A stretch of DNA of 64,000 bases from assembly GCA_040218145.1 (NCBI GenBank), contig JAVJQK010000127.1:1-64000 (forward strand), in the 5' to 3' direction. The first letter of the stretch is position 1. Every line of letters starts with the position of its first letter. A model generated the notes under the pieces. It ran no database searches, had not been told where the DNA came from, and saw only the letters and a list, made by a program, of their open reading frames with translations. The position numbers and the translations under genes are program-made. The DNA is from Sandaracinaceae bacterium (GTDB lineage Bacteria; Myxococcota_A; Polyangia; Polyangiales; Sandaracinaceae). Below are positions 49,357 to 57,177 of this stretch, piece by piece.

Positions 49357-51621
49357 ATGACGCGGCGCACCATCGGGTTGGTTCTTCTTCTCTCTCTCCA
49401 GCTCTCGTGTGAGGGGTCGGTGCTACGGCCGCCTCCGCCCGAGCACGGCGGGATCCACTCCTTCGCCCACGGCTGCTACGCCATGGACGCGACCGCCCCG
49501 GGCAGCGAGGACACGCGCTGGCTCGAGGCCATCGACTGGGAGGACGGCGAGGCGACGCGCGAGGGCTACGCGTTCACCGCGCGCGCGCTCGAGGACGGGG
49601 CGCGCTTCTTCATGCAGCCGTCGGACCTGGGCCGGTACATCTTCTACGACGCGGACGAGAACTACCTCGTCGGGCGCGACGGGGAGCTGGTCCGGCAGTC
49701 CGAGGTGCTCAGCGACCTGCTGCTCGCGGACGACACCTACCTGCCCGGCATCCAGTGGGATCTCGAGGTCTCGGCCCACGATCCGGAGCGCTTCCAGCTT
49801 CGGCACGTCGCGAGCGGGCAGTACCTGACGCGCGACGGCTTCGCGGAGTCGGTGGACGAGGCGGCCGTGATCGCGCTCTACCCGAGCGAGGGCTGCGCCA
49901 CCTACCCGGAGCTGACGGTGGACGCGGAGGGGCTCCCGTCCCGCACGACCTTCGACGACGGAGACCTCTACGGCATCGTCGACACCCACTCGCACATCTT
50001 CTCGAACTACGCGTTCGGCGGCGGCGGCATCTTCCACGGCGCGCCCTACCATCCGTTCGGGGTGCCACACGCCTTGCCGAATTGCAGCATCTACCACGGG
50101 CGGGACGGGCGAGCAGACCTCTTCGGCTACGCGTTCGACGAATCCGGCGACCTCGACACGGAGGCGTTCGTGGGCACCCTCGTCACCGGCCGCACCCCCG
50201 AGCCCAACCACGCGACCGAGGGCTGGCCGGACTTCACGGACTGGCCGAGCGCGCACGACAGCTCGACCCATCAGACCCAGTACTACCGCTGGCTGGAGCG
50301 CGCCTGGCTGGGGGGCCTGCGGCTCGTGATCCAGCACGCGACGACCAACCAGATCATCTGCGAGCTCCTCGCGGGCAGCGGCGCGCAGCCCATCCGCTAC
50401 TCCTGCAACGACATGGTCGCCGTCGATCGCATCCTCGAGGAGACCTACGCGATGGAGCGCTACATCGACGCGCAGTCGGGTGGCCCGGGGGAGGGCTTCT
50501 TCCGGATCGTGACCACGCCGGCCGAGGCGCGCGCGGTGATCGCGGACGGCAAGATGGCCGTGGTCCTGGGCATCGAGACCTCGAACCTCTTCGACTGCTA
50601 CGTCAACGACCGCGACGGCTTCGAGCGCTGCGACGAGTCCGTGGTGATGGCGCAGCTCGACCGCTACCACGAGCTGGGCGTGCGGGTGATGTTCCCGGTC
50701 CACAAGTACGACAACGGCTTCTCCGCGGGAGACGGCCACAAGTCCTTCATCGAGGCGGGCAACTTCATCAACTCGGGGCATTGGTCGAACTTCACCCAGG
50801 ACTGCCCGGACATCCCGACCACGTTCGATCGCGGCGAGGTCTCGTTCGGCGGGCTGAACATGCCTCGCGACGACTACGACGCGGAGCCCCCGCACGACTT
50901 CTCGAGCTTCGGCGACAACCCCATCGGCACCCTCCTGCCCTTCGTGGACCAGCTCATGTCGCCGCCGCTCGAGGGCGACTGGTGCATGAACGCGGGCTTG
51001 ACGCCGCTCGGTGAGTCCCTGGTGGACGGCATGATGCGCCGCGGGATGATCCTGGAGATGGATCACTTCCCGCGCCGCGCCTATCTCAGCGCCTACGAGA
51101 TGGCCGAGGCGGCGGGCTACCCGGGCCTCGCGGGGACGCACGGTCTCAACTACGACGGGCGCATCTACGCGATGGGGGGCATCTCCAAGACGGGGCTCGG
51201 CCGCTGCGGCGTGGCGGGCAACCCCGGCGCGATGACCGAGCGCCTGGCCGGGCGTGTTCAGCTGATCCGTGACAACGGCGGCTATCCGGCCGAGGGCTTC
51301 GGCTTCGACCTCAACGGCTTCGCGGGGGCGCCGGGACCGCGCTTCGGCGACGGCGCCGGGTGCAGTGACCCGCAGGAGAACCCGATCACCTACCCCTTCA
51401 TGTCGGTGGCCGGGGACGTGACCTTCACCGAGCCGCGCGTCGGCAACCGCGTCATCGACTTCAACACCGAGGGCTTCGCGCACATCGGCATGTTGCCCGA
51501 GCTGCTCGAGGACGCGCGCCGCACGGGGGCCACCGAGGAGGACCTCGAGCCGCTCTTCCGCTCGGCCGAGGGCTACATCCGCATGTGGGAGGCCGCCGAG
51601 GCGCGGGCCGCCGAGCTGTGA
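49357..51621 (+). CDS. Large exported amidohydrolase-like lipoprotein (peptidase M19/dipeptidase-type barrel)
   Basis: 754 aa from ATG 49357, which gives MTRRTIGLVLLLSLQLSC; the frame also has a GTG 12 bases upstream. After a roughly 190-residue N-terminal domain with FQLRHVASGQYLTRDG (ricin/beta-trefoil-like), a metal-dependent hydrolase barrel begins with DTHSHIFSNYAF (HxH). Later motifs are GKMAVVLGIETSNLFDC, MFPVHKYDNGFSAGDG, MILEMDHFPRRA (expected metal ligands E/D and H) and GLAGTHGLNYDGR. This order fits renal-dipeptidase (M19) relatives, but with unusual insertions and Cys residues. It would act outside the inner membrane; the substrate is unknown. Confidence 0.8.
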   Translation: MTRRTIGLVLLLSLQLSCEGSVLRPPPPEHGGIHSFAHGCYAMDATAPGSEDTRWLEAIDWEDGEATREGYAFTARALEDGARFFMQPSDLGRYIFYDADENYLVGRDGELVRQSEVLSDLLLADDTYLPGIQWDLEVSAHDPERFQLRHVASGQYLTRDGFAESVDEAAVIALYPSEGCATYPELTVDAEGLPSRTTFDDGDLYGIVDTHSHIFSNYAFGGGGIFHGAPYHPFGVPHALPNCSIYHGRDGRADLFGYAFDESGDLDTEAFVGTLVTGRTPEPNHATEGWPDFTDWPSAHDSSTHQTQYYRWLERAWLGGLRLVIQHATTNQIICELLAGSGAQPIRYSCNDMVAVDRILEETYAMERYIDAQSGGPGEGFFRIVTTPAEARAVIADGKMAVVLGIETSNLFDCYVNDRDGFERCDESVVMAQLDRYHELGVRVMFPVHKYDNGFSAGDGHKSFIEAGNFINSGHWSNFTQDCPDIPTTFDRGEVSFGGLNMPRDDYDAEPPHDFSSFGDNPIGTLLPFVDQLMSPPLEGDWCMNAGLTPLGESLVDGMMRRGMILEMDHFPRRAYLSAYEMAEAAGYPGLAGTHGLNYDGRIYAMGGISKTGLGRCGVAGNPGAMTERLAGRVQLIRDNGGYPAEGFGFDLNGFAGAPGPRFGDGAGCSDPQENPITYPFMSVAGDVTFTEPRVGNRVIDFNTEGFAHIGMLPELLEDARRTGATEEDLEPLFRSAEGYIRMWEAAEARAAEL

Positions 51622-51652
51622 TCCGCCCGGCGGTCGCGTATGCTCCGCCGCG

Positions 51653-52609
51653 ATGACGTCCCAGCTCGCCGACTCGCTCGAAGCCGCGCGCCCCGAGGAC
51701 CTGGTCCACATCGACCGGGAGGGGCGGGTGCGCTCGCCGGCGCGCTACCGCGCCATCACCGGGGTCTACTGGGTCACCCTCCTCGGGCTCACCGGGATCG
51801 AGGGCTACCTCGGCTACCTCCTCTTCGGCGCGCCCGGCCTGTCGCTCGGGATCGTGATCGGCGGCGCCTTGGCCTGGGTCGGGAGCCGACATGTGCTCTT
51901 GCGGCGGTCGAGCACGGCCGCGCTCTCCGGCGAGGTCGACCTGGCCGAGGCGATGGCGGAGCGCGTCGCCAAGGGCTGGCTCGTGCCCCGCAGCCTGCGC
52001 GCGATCGCGTACGGCCGGCTCGCCTTCTGCGCGAGCCTGCGCGGCGACCCGGACGCGATGCTGCGTCACACCCGCGAGTCGCTCCGGCTCTGGGGCAAGA
52101 GCGGCAACGTCGTCGCGCGCATCACGCGCTACGGCGAGGTCTTCGCCCTGACGCGCATGGGCACGCTCGACACCGCGACCGACAAGCTCGAGATGCTCGG
52201 CCCCGAGCCGACCGGCGACTACCTGCGGCTGACCCACTGGACCACCGAGCTCTTCCTCGCCTTCCGCAAGGGCGCGCACGAGCTCGACGAAGACGTGCTG
52301 CACGAGCGCGCCAAGCACGCGCTCGGCATCACCTCCGCGAGCCCGCTCCTCGCGCTCCTCGCCTGGGCGTTCGAGCAGATCGGCGACGCCGACATGGCCG
52401 AGCTGCTGATGGAGGAGGCGCGCGACCGGCACCCGGGCGACCTGCTCTCGAAGCGCATGCCGGAGCTGCAGCGCTGGATGGACGGCGCCGAGGCCGAGCC
52501 CGTCCGGGCGCGCGTCGAGATCGAGGAGGCGGAGGACCGAATGGAGGACCAAGCGGAGGACTCGGTGGACGAAGAGATGTCGGGGCTGAAGAAGAAGCGA
52601 GGCGCCTGA
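51653..52609 (+). CDS. Membrane protein with helical-repeat cytoplasmic domain
   Basis: 318 aa. After about 30 polar residues, two adjacent membrane helices (about 35-58, 63-80: YWVTLLGLTGIEGYLGYLLF and LGIVIGGALAWVGS) form a hairpin, so both termini face the same side. Residues 95-290 are TPR-like helices (AYGRLAFCASLRGDPDAMLRH, ALLAWAFEQIGDADMAELLM). The C-terminus is acidic then basic (DEEMSGLKKKRGA). No family recognised; probably a scaffold or assembly factor. Its TGA overlaps the next ATG (TGATG), so translation is coupled with the lipoprotein at 52609. Confidence 0.78.
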   Translation: MTSQLADSLEAARPEDLVHIDREGRVRSPARYRAITGVYWVTLLGLTGIEGYLGYLLFGAPGLSLGIVIGGALAWVGSRHVLLRRSSTAALSGEVDLAEAMAERVAKGWLVPRSLRAIAYGRLAFCASLRGDPDAMLRHTRESLRLWGKSGNVVARITRYGEVFALTRMGTLDTATDKLEMLGPEPTGDYLRLTHWTTELFLAFRKGAHELDEDVLHERAKHALGITSASPLLALLAWAFEQIGDADMAELLMEEARDRHPGDLLSKRMPELQRWMDGAEAEPVRARVEIEEAEDRMEDQAEDSVDEEMSGLKKKRGA

Positions 52610-53280
52610 TGATGCGCGCCCTCGCGTTCCTGGCGCTCACGGCGCTCGCGGCCTGCGGCAACCCATCGAGCCCCATCGCCCCGGCCGACCCGCCTCAGCC
52701 CGAGCCGCCGTCTCCGGAGCCGCCCTCTCCCTCTCCCGAGCCGCCCGAGGCGGCGCAGAGCGCAGTCGCCCCCGCGCTCTTCTACGACGACGAGGAGCTC
52801 GCCGAGCTCGGCTACCGGCTCGAGCCGCTCGAGGAAGAGAACGCGCGGTGGTGTCGTGGAGACGGCTGCCTGTGTCGCGAGCCACTCGAGACCACCATGA
52901 CCTTCGACGAGAACCTGCGTGTCTTCCGCGAGGCTCTCGCGCGCGGCCAGGGTGAGGGCTCCGAGCGCCGCACCGTCAATTGCCTGACCGCGGAGACCGG
53001 GCGCTGCGGCGCCTTCCGCTACTTCCTCTTCGTGGGCGACATCTACCGACACGAGCTGCGCTGGTTCGACGCCGACGGCGCCATGGTCGCGTGGCGCAAC
53101 GTGACCGACTACGACGCCTACTGTGGCGGCTCGCTCGCGCGCTGGAAGGGCCGCGTCCCGCGCTGCGAAGAGGTCGAGCGAACCGAGCTCATCTGCGGCG
53201 AAGGCCAGACCGTCCTGACCCCCCTCGAAGACCTCCACGCCCTCGCCGCCGGCCGCGGCCCCCGAGGCGCGGGCCCCTGA
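52609..53280 (+). CDS. Lipoprotein of unknown function
   Basis: 223 aa from ATG 52609 (a second ATG follows directly). The signal MMRALAFLALTALAAC has lipobox LAAC, then a long Pro/Glu/Ser linker with repeated EPPSP units. The compact domain (about 65-215) has paired cysteines (CRGDGCLCREP, NCLTAETGRCGAF, YCGGSLARWKGRVPRCEEV) and Trp/Tyr-rich strands (RYFLFVGDIYRHELRWFDADG). It is translationally coupled to the membrane protein upstream. It is followed by a palindromic element at 53306-53407. Confidence 0.78.
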   Translation: MMRALAFLALTALAACGNPSSPIAPADPPQPEPPSPEPPSPSPEPPEAAQSAVAPALFYDDEELAELGYRLEPLEEENARWCRGDGCLCREPLETTMTFDENLRVFREALARGQGEGSERRTVNCLTAETGRCGAFRYFLFVGDIYRHELRWFDADGAMVAWRNVTDYDAYCGGSLARWKGRVPRCEEVERTELICGEGQTVLTPLEDLHALAAGRGPRGAGP

Positions 53281-53305
53281 ATAGAGACCCCCACCCAGGG
53301 CCAAG

Positions 53306-53407
53306 GGGACGGTGTTTACTTGTTGACTTCTGCTCGGAAACTTTGCGTACCTCCGGATGGGGGTACGCAAAAAGTCAGGCCACAAGTCAACAAGTAAACA
53401 CCGTCCC
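53306..53407. repeat. 102-bp palindromic MITE/REP-like element
   Basis: Perfect 24-bp terminal inverted repeats, GGGACGGTGTTTACTTGTTG followed by ACTT at 53306-53329 and the exact complement at 53384-53407, enclose 54 bp. Inside, TTTGCGTACC (53342-53351) and GGTACGCAAA (53362-53371) form a second, nested 10-bp stem. The GGGACGGTGTTTACTTG end resembles repeats linked to Y1/REP-type transposases, and its AT content contrasts with the flanks. No ORF lies inside, so it would have to be mobilised in trans. It sits between a lipoprotein stop and the convergent enoyl-CoA hydratase stop and could also act as a bidirectional terminator. Confidence 0.8.
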
Positions 53408-53426
53408 TTCCTCCCCGGATGCGGAG

Positions 53427-54212
53427 TCACTGTCCGGTGAACTTCGCGTCGCGTCGCTCGACGAACGATCGCAAGCCTTCCTCCGCGTCCTCGCTGTTCA
53501 TGAGCACCCGCGCCTGGGCCAGGAGCGCCTCCGCCGCGGCGTCGGGGCCTTCGTGCAGGGTCTTGCGGCTCGACTCGAGGGTCGCGCGGACGCCGAGGGG
53601 CGCGCGGCTGGCGATCGTCTCCGCGATCGCGACCGCCTTCGCCTTCTGCTCCCCGGCGGCGACCACCTCCTGCACCAACCCGATCCGGTGCGCCTCGGCC
53701 GCGTCGAAGATGTCCCCCGTCAGCAGCCAGCGCATCGCGTTGCCCCACCCCGCGATCTGCGGGAGCCGGATCGTCGCGCCGCCGAAAGGAAAGATGCCGC
53801 GGTTGATCTCGATCTGACCGAAGCGCGTGTCCTCGGAAGCGACGCGTACGTCAGCCGCGAGCGACAGCTCGATGCCGATGGTCAGGCACCAGCCCTGCAC
53901 CGCCATCACGAGCGGCTTCGTCCGGACACGGCCGTGCAGCCCGAGCGGGTCGACTGCGCCTTCGGGAAAGAGCGCCGCGCCGCCCTTCACCGCGGGCCCC
54001 ACCTCCGCGAGGTCGAGCCCGGCCGTGAAGTGATCTCCCTCGGCGTAGAGCACCGCGCAGCGCGCGTCGTCGTCGTCCTCGTACGCCGTCAGCGCCTCGG
54101 CGAGCTCGCGCAACATCCGGAGGTCGAACGCGTTCCGTTTCTCGGCGCGGTCGAGCCCGATCAGGTGGAGGTGGTCTCGCTTCTCGACGGTGACGCGGGG
54201 CTGGTCGCTCAT
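53427..54212 (-). CDS. Enoyl-CoA hydratase/isomerase (crotonase) family protein
   Basis: 261 aa from ATG 54212. Crotonase features: LDRAEKRNAFDLRMLREL, oxyanion-hole segment VLYAEGDHFTAGLDLAEV, then VMAVQGWCLTIGIELSLAADVRVASEDTRFGQIEINRGIFPFGG, and LLTGDIFDAAEAHRIGLVQEVV. In active hydratases two Glu residues are expected, at GIELSLA and in the region RFGQIEINRGIFP; both segments contain Glu (E of GIELS, E of QIEIN). It would hydrate trans-2-enoyl-CoA or act in a related CoA reaction. It is the last gene of a minus-strand run, 48 bp after the DUF1517-like gene. Confidence 0.92.
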   Translation of the reverse strand: MSDQPRVTVEKRDHLHLIGLDRAEKRNAFDLRMLRELAEALTAYEDDDDARCAVLYAEGDHFTAGLDLAEVGPAVKGGAALFPEGAVDPLGLHGRVRTKPLVMAVQGWCLTIGIELSLAADVRVASEDTRFGQIEINRGIFPFGGATIRLPQIAGWGNAMRWLLTGDIFDAAEAHRIGLVQEVVAAGEQKAKAVAIAETIASRAPLGVRATLESSRKTLHEGPDAAAEALLAQARVLMNSEDAEEGLRSFVERRDAKFTGQ

Positions 54213-54260
54213 GCCCTCGTTGTCGCACGCGCCGGCCGACGCGAACAAGCCGCCGCCCGC

Positions 54261-55124
54261 TCACCTGCCCAGCGCGAGCACGGCGTCCACGTCCTCCCGA
54301 GACAGCCCCTCACCGTCGCCGTCCAAGAGATGAACGTGGAGCGCGCGCATGGTGGTCGGGGATTCCGCGAACAGTCCCAGCGCCTCGAGGGCGAAATCCG
54401 TAGGCGGGCGGCCGAGCGCGCTGGCCACCACGATCGAGACGGTGCGAAGCGACGCCTGCGATGTCGCGGACTCCTCGATGCGGGACAGCCCGAGCTGGAC
54501 CTCCTCGAAGCGCGCCCTCGCGCGCCCCGGCGGCAACGATCGCACGTAGGTGCGCTCGTCGTCGGCGACGTCCGTGGTGAGTTGCCGCAAGATCTCCACC
54601 GTCTGCCGGAGCGTGTCAGCGAGCGCCCCGGGGGTGTCAGGAGCCTTCCACCTGGAGAGCTCTCGGAGCGAGTCCACGACGTCCCGCCCGACGTCACCGA
54701 CGAACACGAAGTGAGCCGTGTAGACGCAGAGCTGGTCGGTCCGGCGAGGTGTGAGGTTGACGGCGAACGCGAGGAGTCCGGCCAGACCGGCCCCCATCGC
54801 CATCAAGAAGCACAGCCCGGTCCAGTTCACCGGGCCAAACTCCACCGAGCCTCCGCTGGAGCTCCGCCCGGAGTATGTCGTCTCGGGCTCCGAGCGAGCC
54901 GGCGACGGTTCGGGATCCGTGTCCCAGCTGCTGCTGGACGAGGAGCTGGTATCCGCGCTCGAGCTCGAGCTGGAACCGCCTCCGCCGCCGCCCCACGCAG
55001 ATCCCCCGTAGCTGCTCCCCCCGCTCCCCCCGAAGCTCCCCCCGGTCGACTGCGCCGCGGCGGGTGTTGCCGCCACGGTGGAGAAGGCCATCAGGGCCCA
55101 ACAGGCGACGCGGAGCGTGCTCAC
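54261..55124 (-). CDS. DUF1517-like secreted or membrane protein with Gly/Ser-rich region
   Basis: About 287 aa from GTG 55124; AGGAG lies 8-10 bases upstream and the signal peptide STLRVACWALMAFSTVAATPAAAQ follows. Next come a Gly-rich segment (GGSFGGSGGSSYGGSAWGGG) and a Ser-rich tract, then one hydrophobic helix (about 140-165). The C-terminal helical domain (LCVYTAHFVFVGDVGRDVVD, EEVQLGLSRIEESATSQASLRTVSIVVASALG) resembles the DUF1517 family, whose function is not established. The assignment is tentative. It ends 48 bp before the enoyl-CoA hydratase gene. Confidence 0.7.
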   Translation of the reverse strand: MSTLRVACWALMAFSTVAATPAAAQSTGGSFGGSGGSSYGGSAWGGGGGGSSSSSSADTSSSSSSSWDTDPEPSPARSEPETTYSGRSSSGGSVEFGPVNWTGLCFLMAMGAGLAGLLAFAVNLTPRRTDQLCVYTAHFVFVGDVGRDVVDSLRELSRWKAPDTPGALADTLRQTVEILRQLTTDVADDERTYVRSLPPGRARARFEEVQLGLSRIEESATSQASLRTVSIVVASALGRPPTDFALEALGLFAESPTTMRALHVHLLDGDGEGLSREDVDAVLALGR

Positions 55125-55146
55125 TCCTCGAGGCTCCTGTACCGCG

Positions 55147-55543
55147 TCACAGCTTCGCGAGCTCCGGGTTCGGGACGCGCTGCTCGAAGTCCACCCAGAA
55201 GCGCTTGTCCTCGCGGCAGTCGTAGCCACGGCAGACGAGGGGGCGCTGCGCGTGGACCTCGCACTTCTTCGAGCCGGGCGCGCAGTGGGTGCACCAGCCG
55301 CGGGCCCAGCTCGAGTCGCACGGGGACGGGCGTCAGGTCGCGCGTGACGCGATGCACGGCCATGAACGCGAGGCCCCCCAGGAGCCCGACCAGCCCTCCG
55401 AGCCACTCGACGCCGCGCCCCTCCGGGAGTCGCCGCTGAGAAGGTACTCCGTCTTTCCCCGGGCTGTGCTCGATGACGAGCCAGCCCTCACCGCGCCGGA
55501 TGCGCAGCCGCTCGGATTCGTGAAGGACGTCGCCGAGGCTCAC
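55147..55543 (-). pseudogene. Membrane protein with YkgJ-type Cys-cluster C-terminus, split by a one-base frameshift
   Basis: The frame from GTG 55543 reads RLRIRRGEGWLVIEHSPG, a membrane helix (GLVGLLGGLAFMAVH) and TRDLTPVP, with strong G/C third positions. At a CCCC run (55322-55325) the coding signature moves one base: the continuing frame gives CDSSWARGWCTHCAPGSKKC, then EVHAQRPLVCRGYDCREDKR and FWVDFEQRVPNPELAKL, ending at TGA 55147. The latter is the conserved C-terminal half of YkgJ-type zinc/iron-binding proteins. The second frame has no start codon of its own. Removing one C joins the two halves into a 131-aa protein, so the base run may be a sequencing error or a fresh mutation. Confidence 0.65.
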
Positions 55544-55568
55544 GCCGTCAGCCTATCATGCGCGCCTC

Positions 55569-56039
55569 TCACGCGAGCGCTTCGGCGTGTCGCTTCATCG
55601 CCGCCGCTTGCCGCTCGAAGCCGTCCTTCACGCGCGCGAGCGGGACCCAGCGCGCGGCGAGCCCGTGGAAGGCCTCCTCGCTGTGGTAGACCGTCGGCCC
55701 CGACGCCGCCTGCGTCAGAGTCTGCACGCGCGTCGCGCGCACCAATCGGAGCCGGGGGATCCAGCCGCTGAAGCGATAGGCGAGGGCGGCGCGCCAGACA
55801 CCGTCCACCTCTCTCGGCGGGTCGAGCTGAACGACGCGCTCGGGCGAGCTGAAGCCGCCGCCGGTCGCCCACTTCACGTGCAGCGTGAGGTCGTCCCCCA
55901 CCGCCAGCGGCCTCGCGGGGGCGTCGACGTCGACGATGAAGGGGTTCCAGTCTCGGTAGGCGCGCACGTCGACGAGGACCGACCACACCCGGTCGATCGG
56001 CGCGTCGATCTCGCGCTCGACCTCCGCCCGTGGGGTCAC
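55569..56039 (-). CDS. SRPBCC (START/Bet v1-like) domain protein
   Basis: About 156 aa from GTG 56039, which overlaps the stop of the lipoprotein upstream (GTGA). EVEREIDAPIDRVWSVLVDVRAYRDWNPFIVDV is the typical first helix and strand of polyketide-cyclase/SRPBCC proteins. LTLHVKWATGGGFSSPERVVQLDPPREVDGVWRAALAYRFSGWIPRLRLVRATRV and a long C-terminal helix (WVPLARVKDGFERQAAAMKRHAEAL) complete the hydrophobic-cavity fold. The family binds hydrophobic ligands; no specific ligand can be named. Confidence 0.85.
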   Translation of the reverse strand: MTPRAEVEREIDAPIDRVWSVLVDVRAYRDWNPFIVDVDAPARPLAVGDDLTLHVKWATGGGFSSPERVVQLDPPREVDGVWRAALAYRFSGWIPRLRLVRATRVQTLTQAASGPTVYHSEEAFHGLAARWVPLARVKDGFERQAAAMKRHAEALA

Positions 56040-56422
56040 TCCTCGCACTCGACGCCGCCGCGCCGTGTCCCCGCGGCCACCTCCGAGAGGCAGCGGTTCG
56101 CGCAGGTCACCGTCACGTACTGGAGCAGCCCGTCGTCGCGGAAGATCGCCTGGTCCTTGGTGACGCTCGGATCGCCGGCGGGAGAGTCGAGCCACACCCG
56201 GTACATGGCGTCGTACTGCGAGTCGGCCTCGCGACAATAGCCATTGCAGGCGAATCTCTGCGCCTCCTCGCGGTTCTCGGTGCCCGACTCCGGCGTGTGG
56301 CGCACGCCCTGGTCGTCTTCGACCCAGCCGAGACAGGTGGCGCCGCCGCTCCCGCCGCAGGCGAGGATGGGGAGGGCGAGGCCGCCATAGCAGGCCAGGC
56401 GGATGAGGAGTCGACGCAGCAT
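56036..56422 (-). CDS. Small Cys-rich lipoprotein
   Basis: 128 aa from ATG 56422. The signal MLRRLLIRLACYGGLALPILAC ends in a lipobox (Cys 22), followed by GGSGGATCLGWVED. Paired cysteines (FACNGYCREADSQYDAMYRVW, TVTCANRCLSEV) suggest a small disulfide-bonded domain. No known family. It overlaps the SRPBCC start and is 70 bp from the divergent cupin gene, so it likely begins this minus-strand transcript. Confidence 0.72.
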   Translation of the reverse strand: MLRRLLIRLACYGGLALPILACGGSGGATCLGWVEDDQGVRHTPESGTENREEAQRFACNGYCREADSQYDAMYRVWLDSPAGDPSVTKDQAIFRDDGLLQYVTVTCANRCLSEVAAGTRRGGVECEE

Positions 56423-56492
56423 GAGCGGAGGGTATCAGAGCCCGGCGCGCCGTTTTCTTGCCCGATCGGATCGAACCGTGCGCAATCGAGCC

Positions 56493-56936
56493 ATGCTACG
56501 ACCGAGCTCGAAGGGGGGCCGAGAGGCCGAAGCGACCCGGCCCGTACGCACCGTGTTTCTCCGACGCGGCGCGACCACGGACCTCCACCGGCACGCCGAG
56601 CCGAGCGCCTGGACCCGCGTGGTCTCCGGGCGCATCGTCGACGAGCGCTGGCACGAAGGTGAGGACGGCGCGCTCGTGCGAGAGGAGCGCGTGCTCCGCG
56701 CCGACCAGGCCCTCGCGGCGCCGACGGGCGCGCTGCACCGCGTACGCGCCCTCGAGGACACCGCCTTCGTCACCTCGTGCTCCGACGAGTGCGGCTGCGC
56801 GCAGGCGGCCGACGCCGACGAGAGCAGCGCGGTCGAGGTCGCGCGCGCGATGGCCGACCGGAGCGCGGTCGAGACGGCGGTGGGGGTGAGCGCCCCGGTC
56901 CCCCCGCGGCGGCTCGGTCCCGTGCTCGAACGCTGA
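56493..56936 (+). CDS. Cupin protein resembling cysteine dioxygenase
   Basis: 147 aa from ATG 56493. The cupin metal motif is readable: LHRHAEPSAWTRVVSGRIVDERW (HxH with a downstream arginine-tyrosine-type segment) and ALAAPTGALHRVRALEDTAFV with a second His. This is the layout of type I cysteine dioxygenases and related thiol dioxygenases that use Fe(II) with three His. The Tyr-Cys crosslink pair is not evident, so the substrate is uncertain. It is followed by the zinc-binding small protein after 34 bp. Confidence 0.75.
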   Translation: MLRPSSKGGREAEATRPVRTVFLRRGATTDLHRHAEPSAWTRVVSGRIVDERWHEGEDGALVREERVLRADQALAAPTGALHRVRALEDTAFVTSCSDECGCAQAADADESSAVEVARAMADRSAVETAVGVSAPVPPRRLGPVLER

Positions 56937-56970
56937 GACCGCCGCGGTCGGTCGGTGCTACCGTGCGCCA

Positions 56971-57177
56971 ATGAGCGACGACCAGTGGAAGCTCTGCAGC
57001 GCCTGTCGCAAGCCCATCGCGCACGGGCAGACCTACTACGCGTGCAGCGTCTCGACCTGCAACCGCAAGCGCACGGCGCTCTACTTCTGCACCGTAGATT
57101 GCTGGGACGCCCACGACGCCGGGGCCAACCATCGCAGCTCGTGGGCTGAGGAGAAGAAAGCCCCCGCCAAGCCATGA
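56971..57177 (+). CDS. Small zinc-binding protein
   Basis: 68 aa with cysteines in a treble-clef/zinc-ribbon pattern: CSACRKPIAHGQTYYACSVSTCNRKR, then YFCTVDCWDAHDAG and an adjacent His. Two zinc ions could be bound by C-x-x-C, C-x(4)-C and C-x-x-x-C-x(4)-H sets. The tail is basic and Pro-rich. It resembles zinc-finger proteins of the 'HIT/MYND' kind but is too short to place. Its TGA overlaps the ATG of the lipoprotein downstream (ATGA). Confidence 0.75.
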   Translation: MSDDQWKLCSACRKPIAHGQTYYACSVSTCNRKRTALYFCTVDCWDAHDAGANHRSSWAEEKKAPAKP

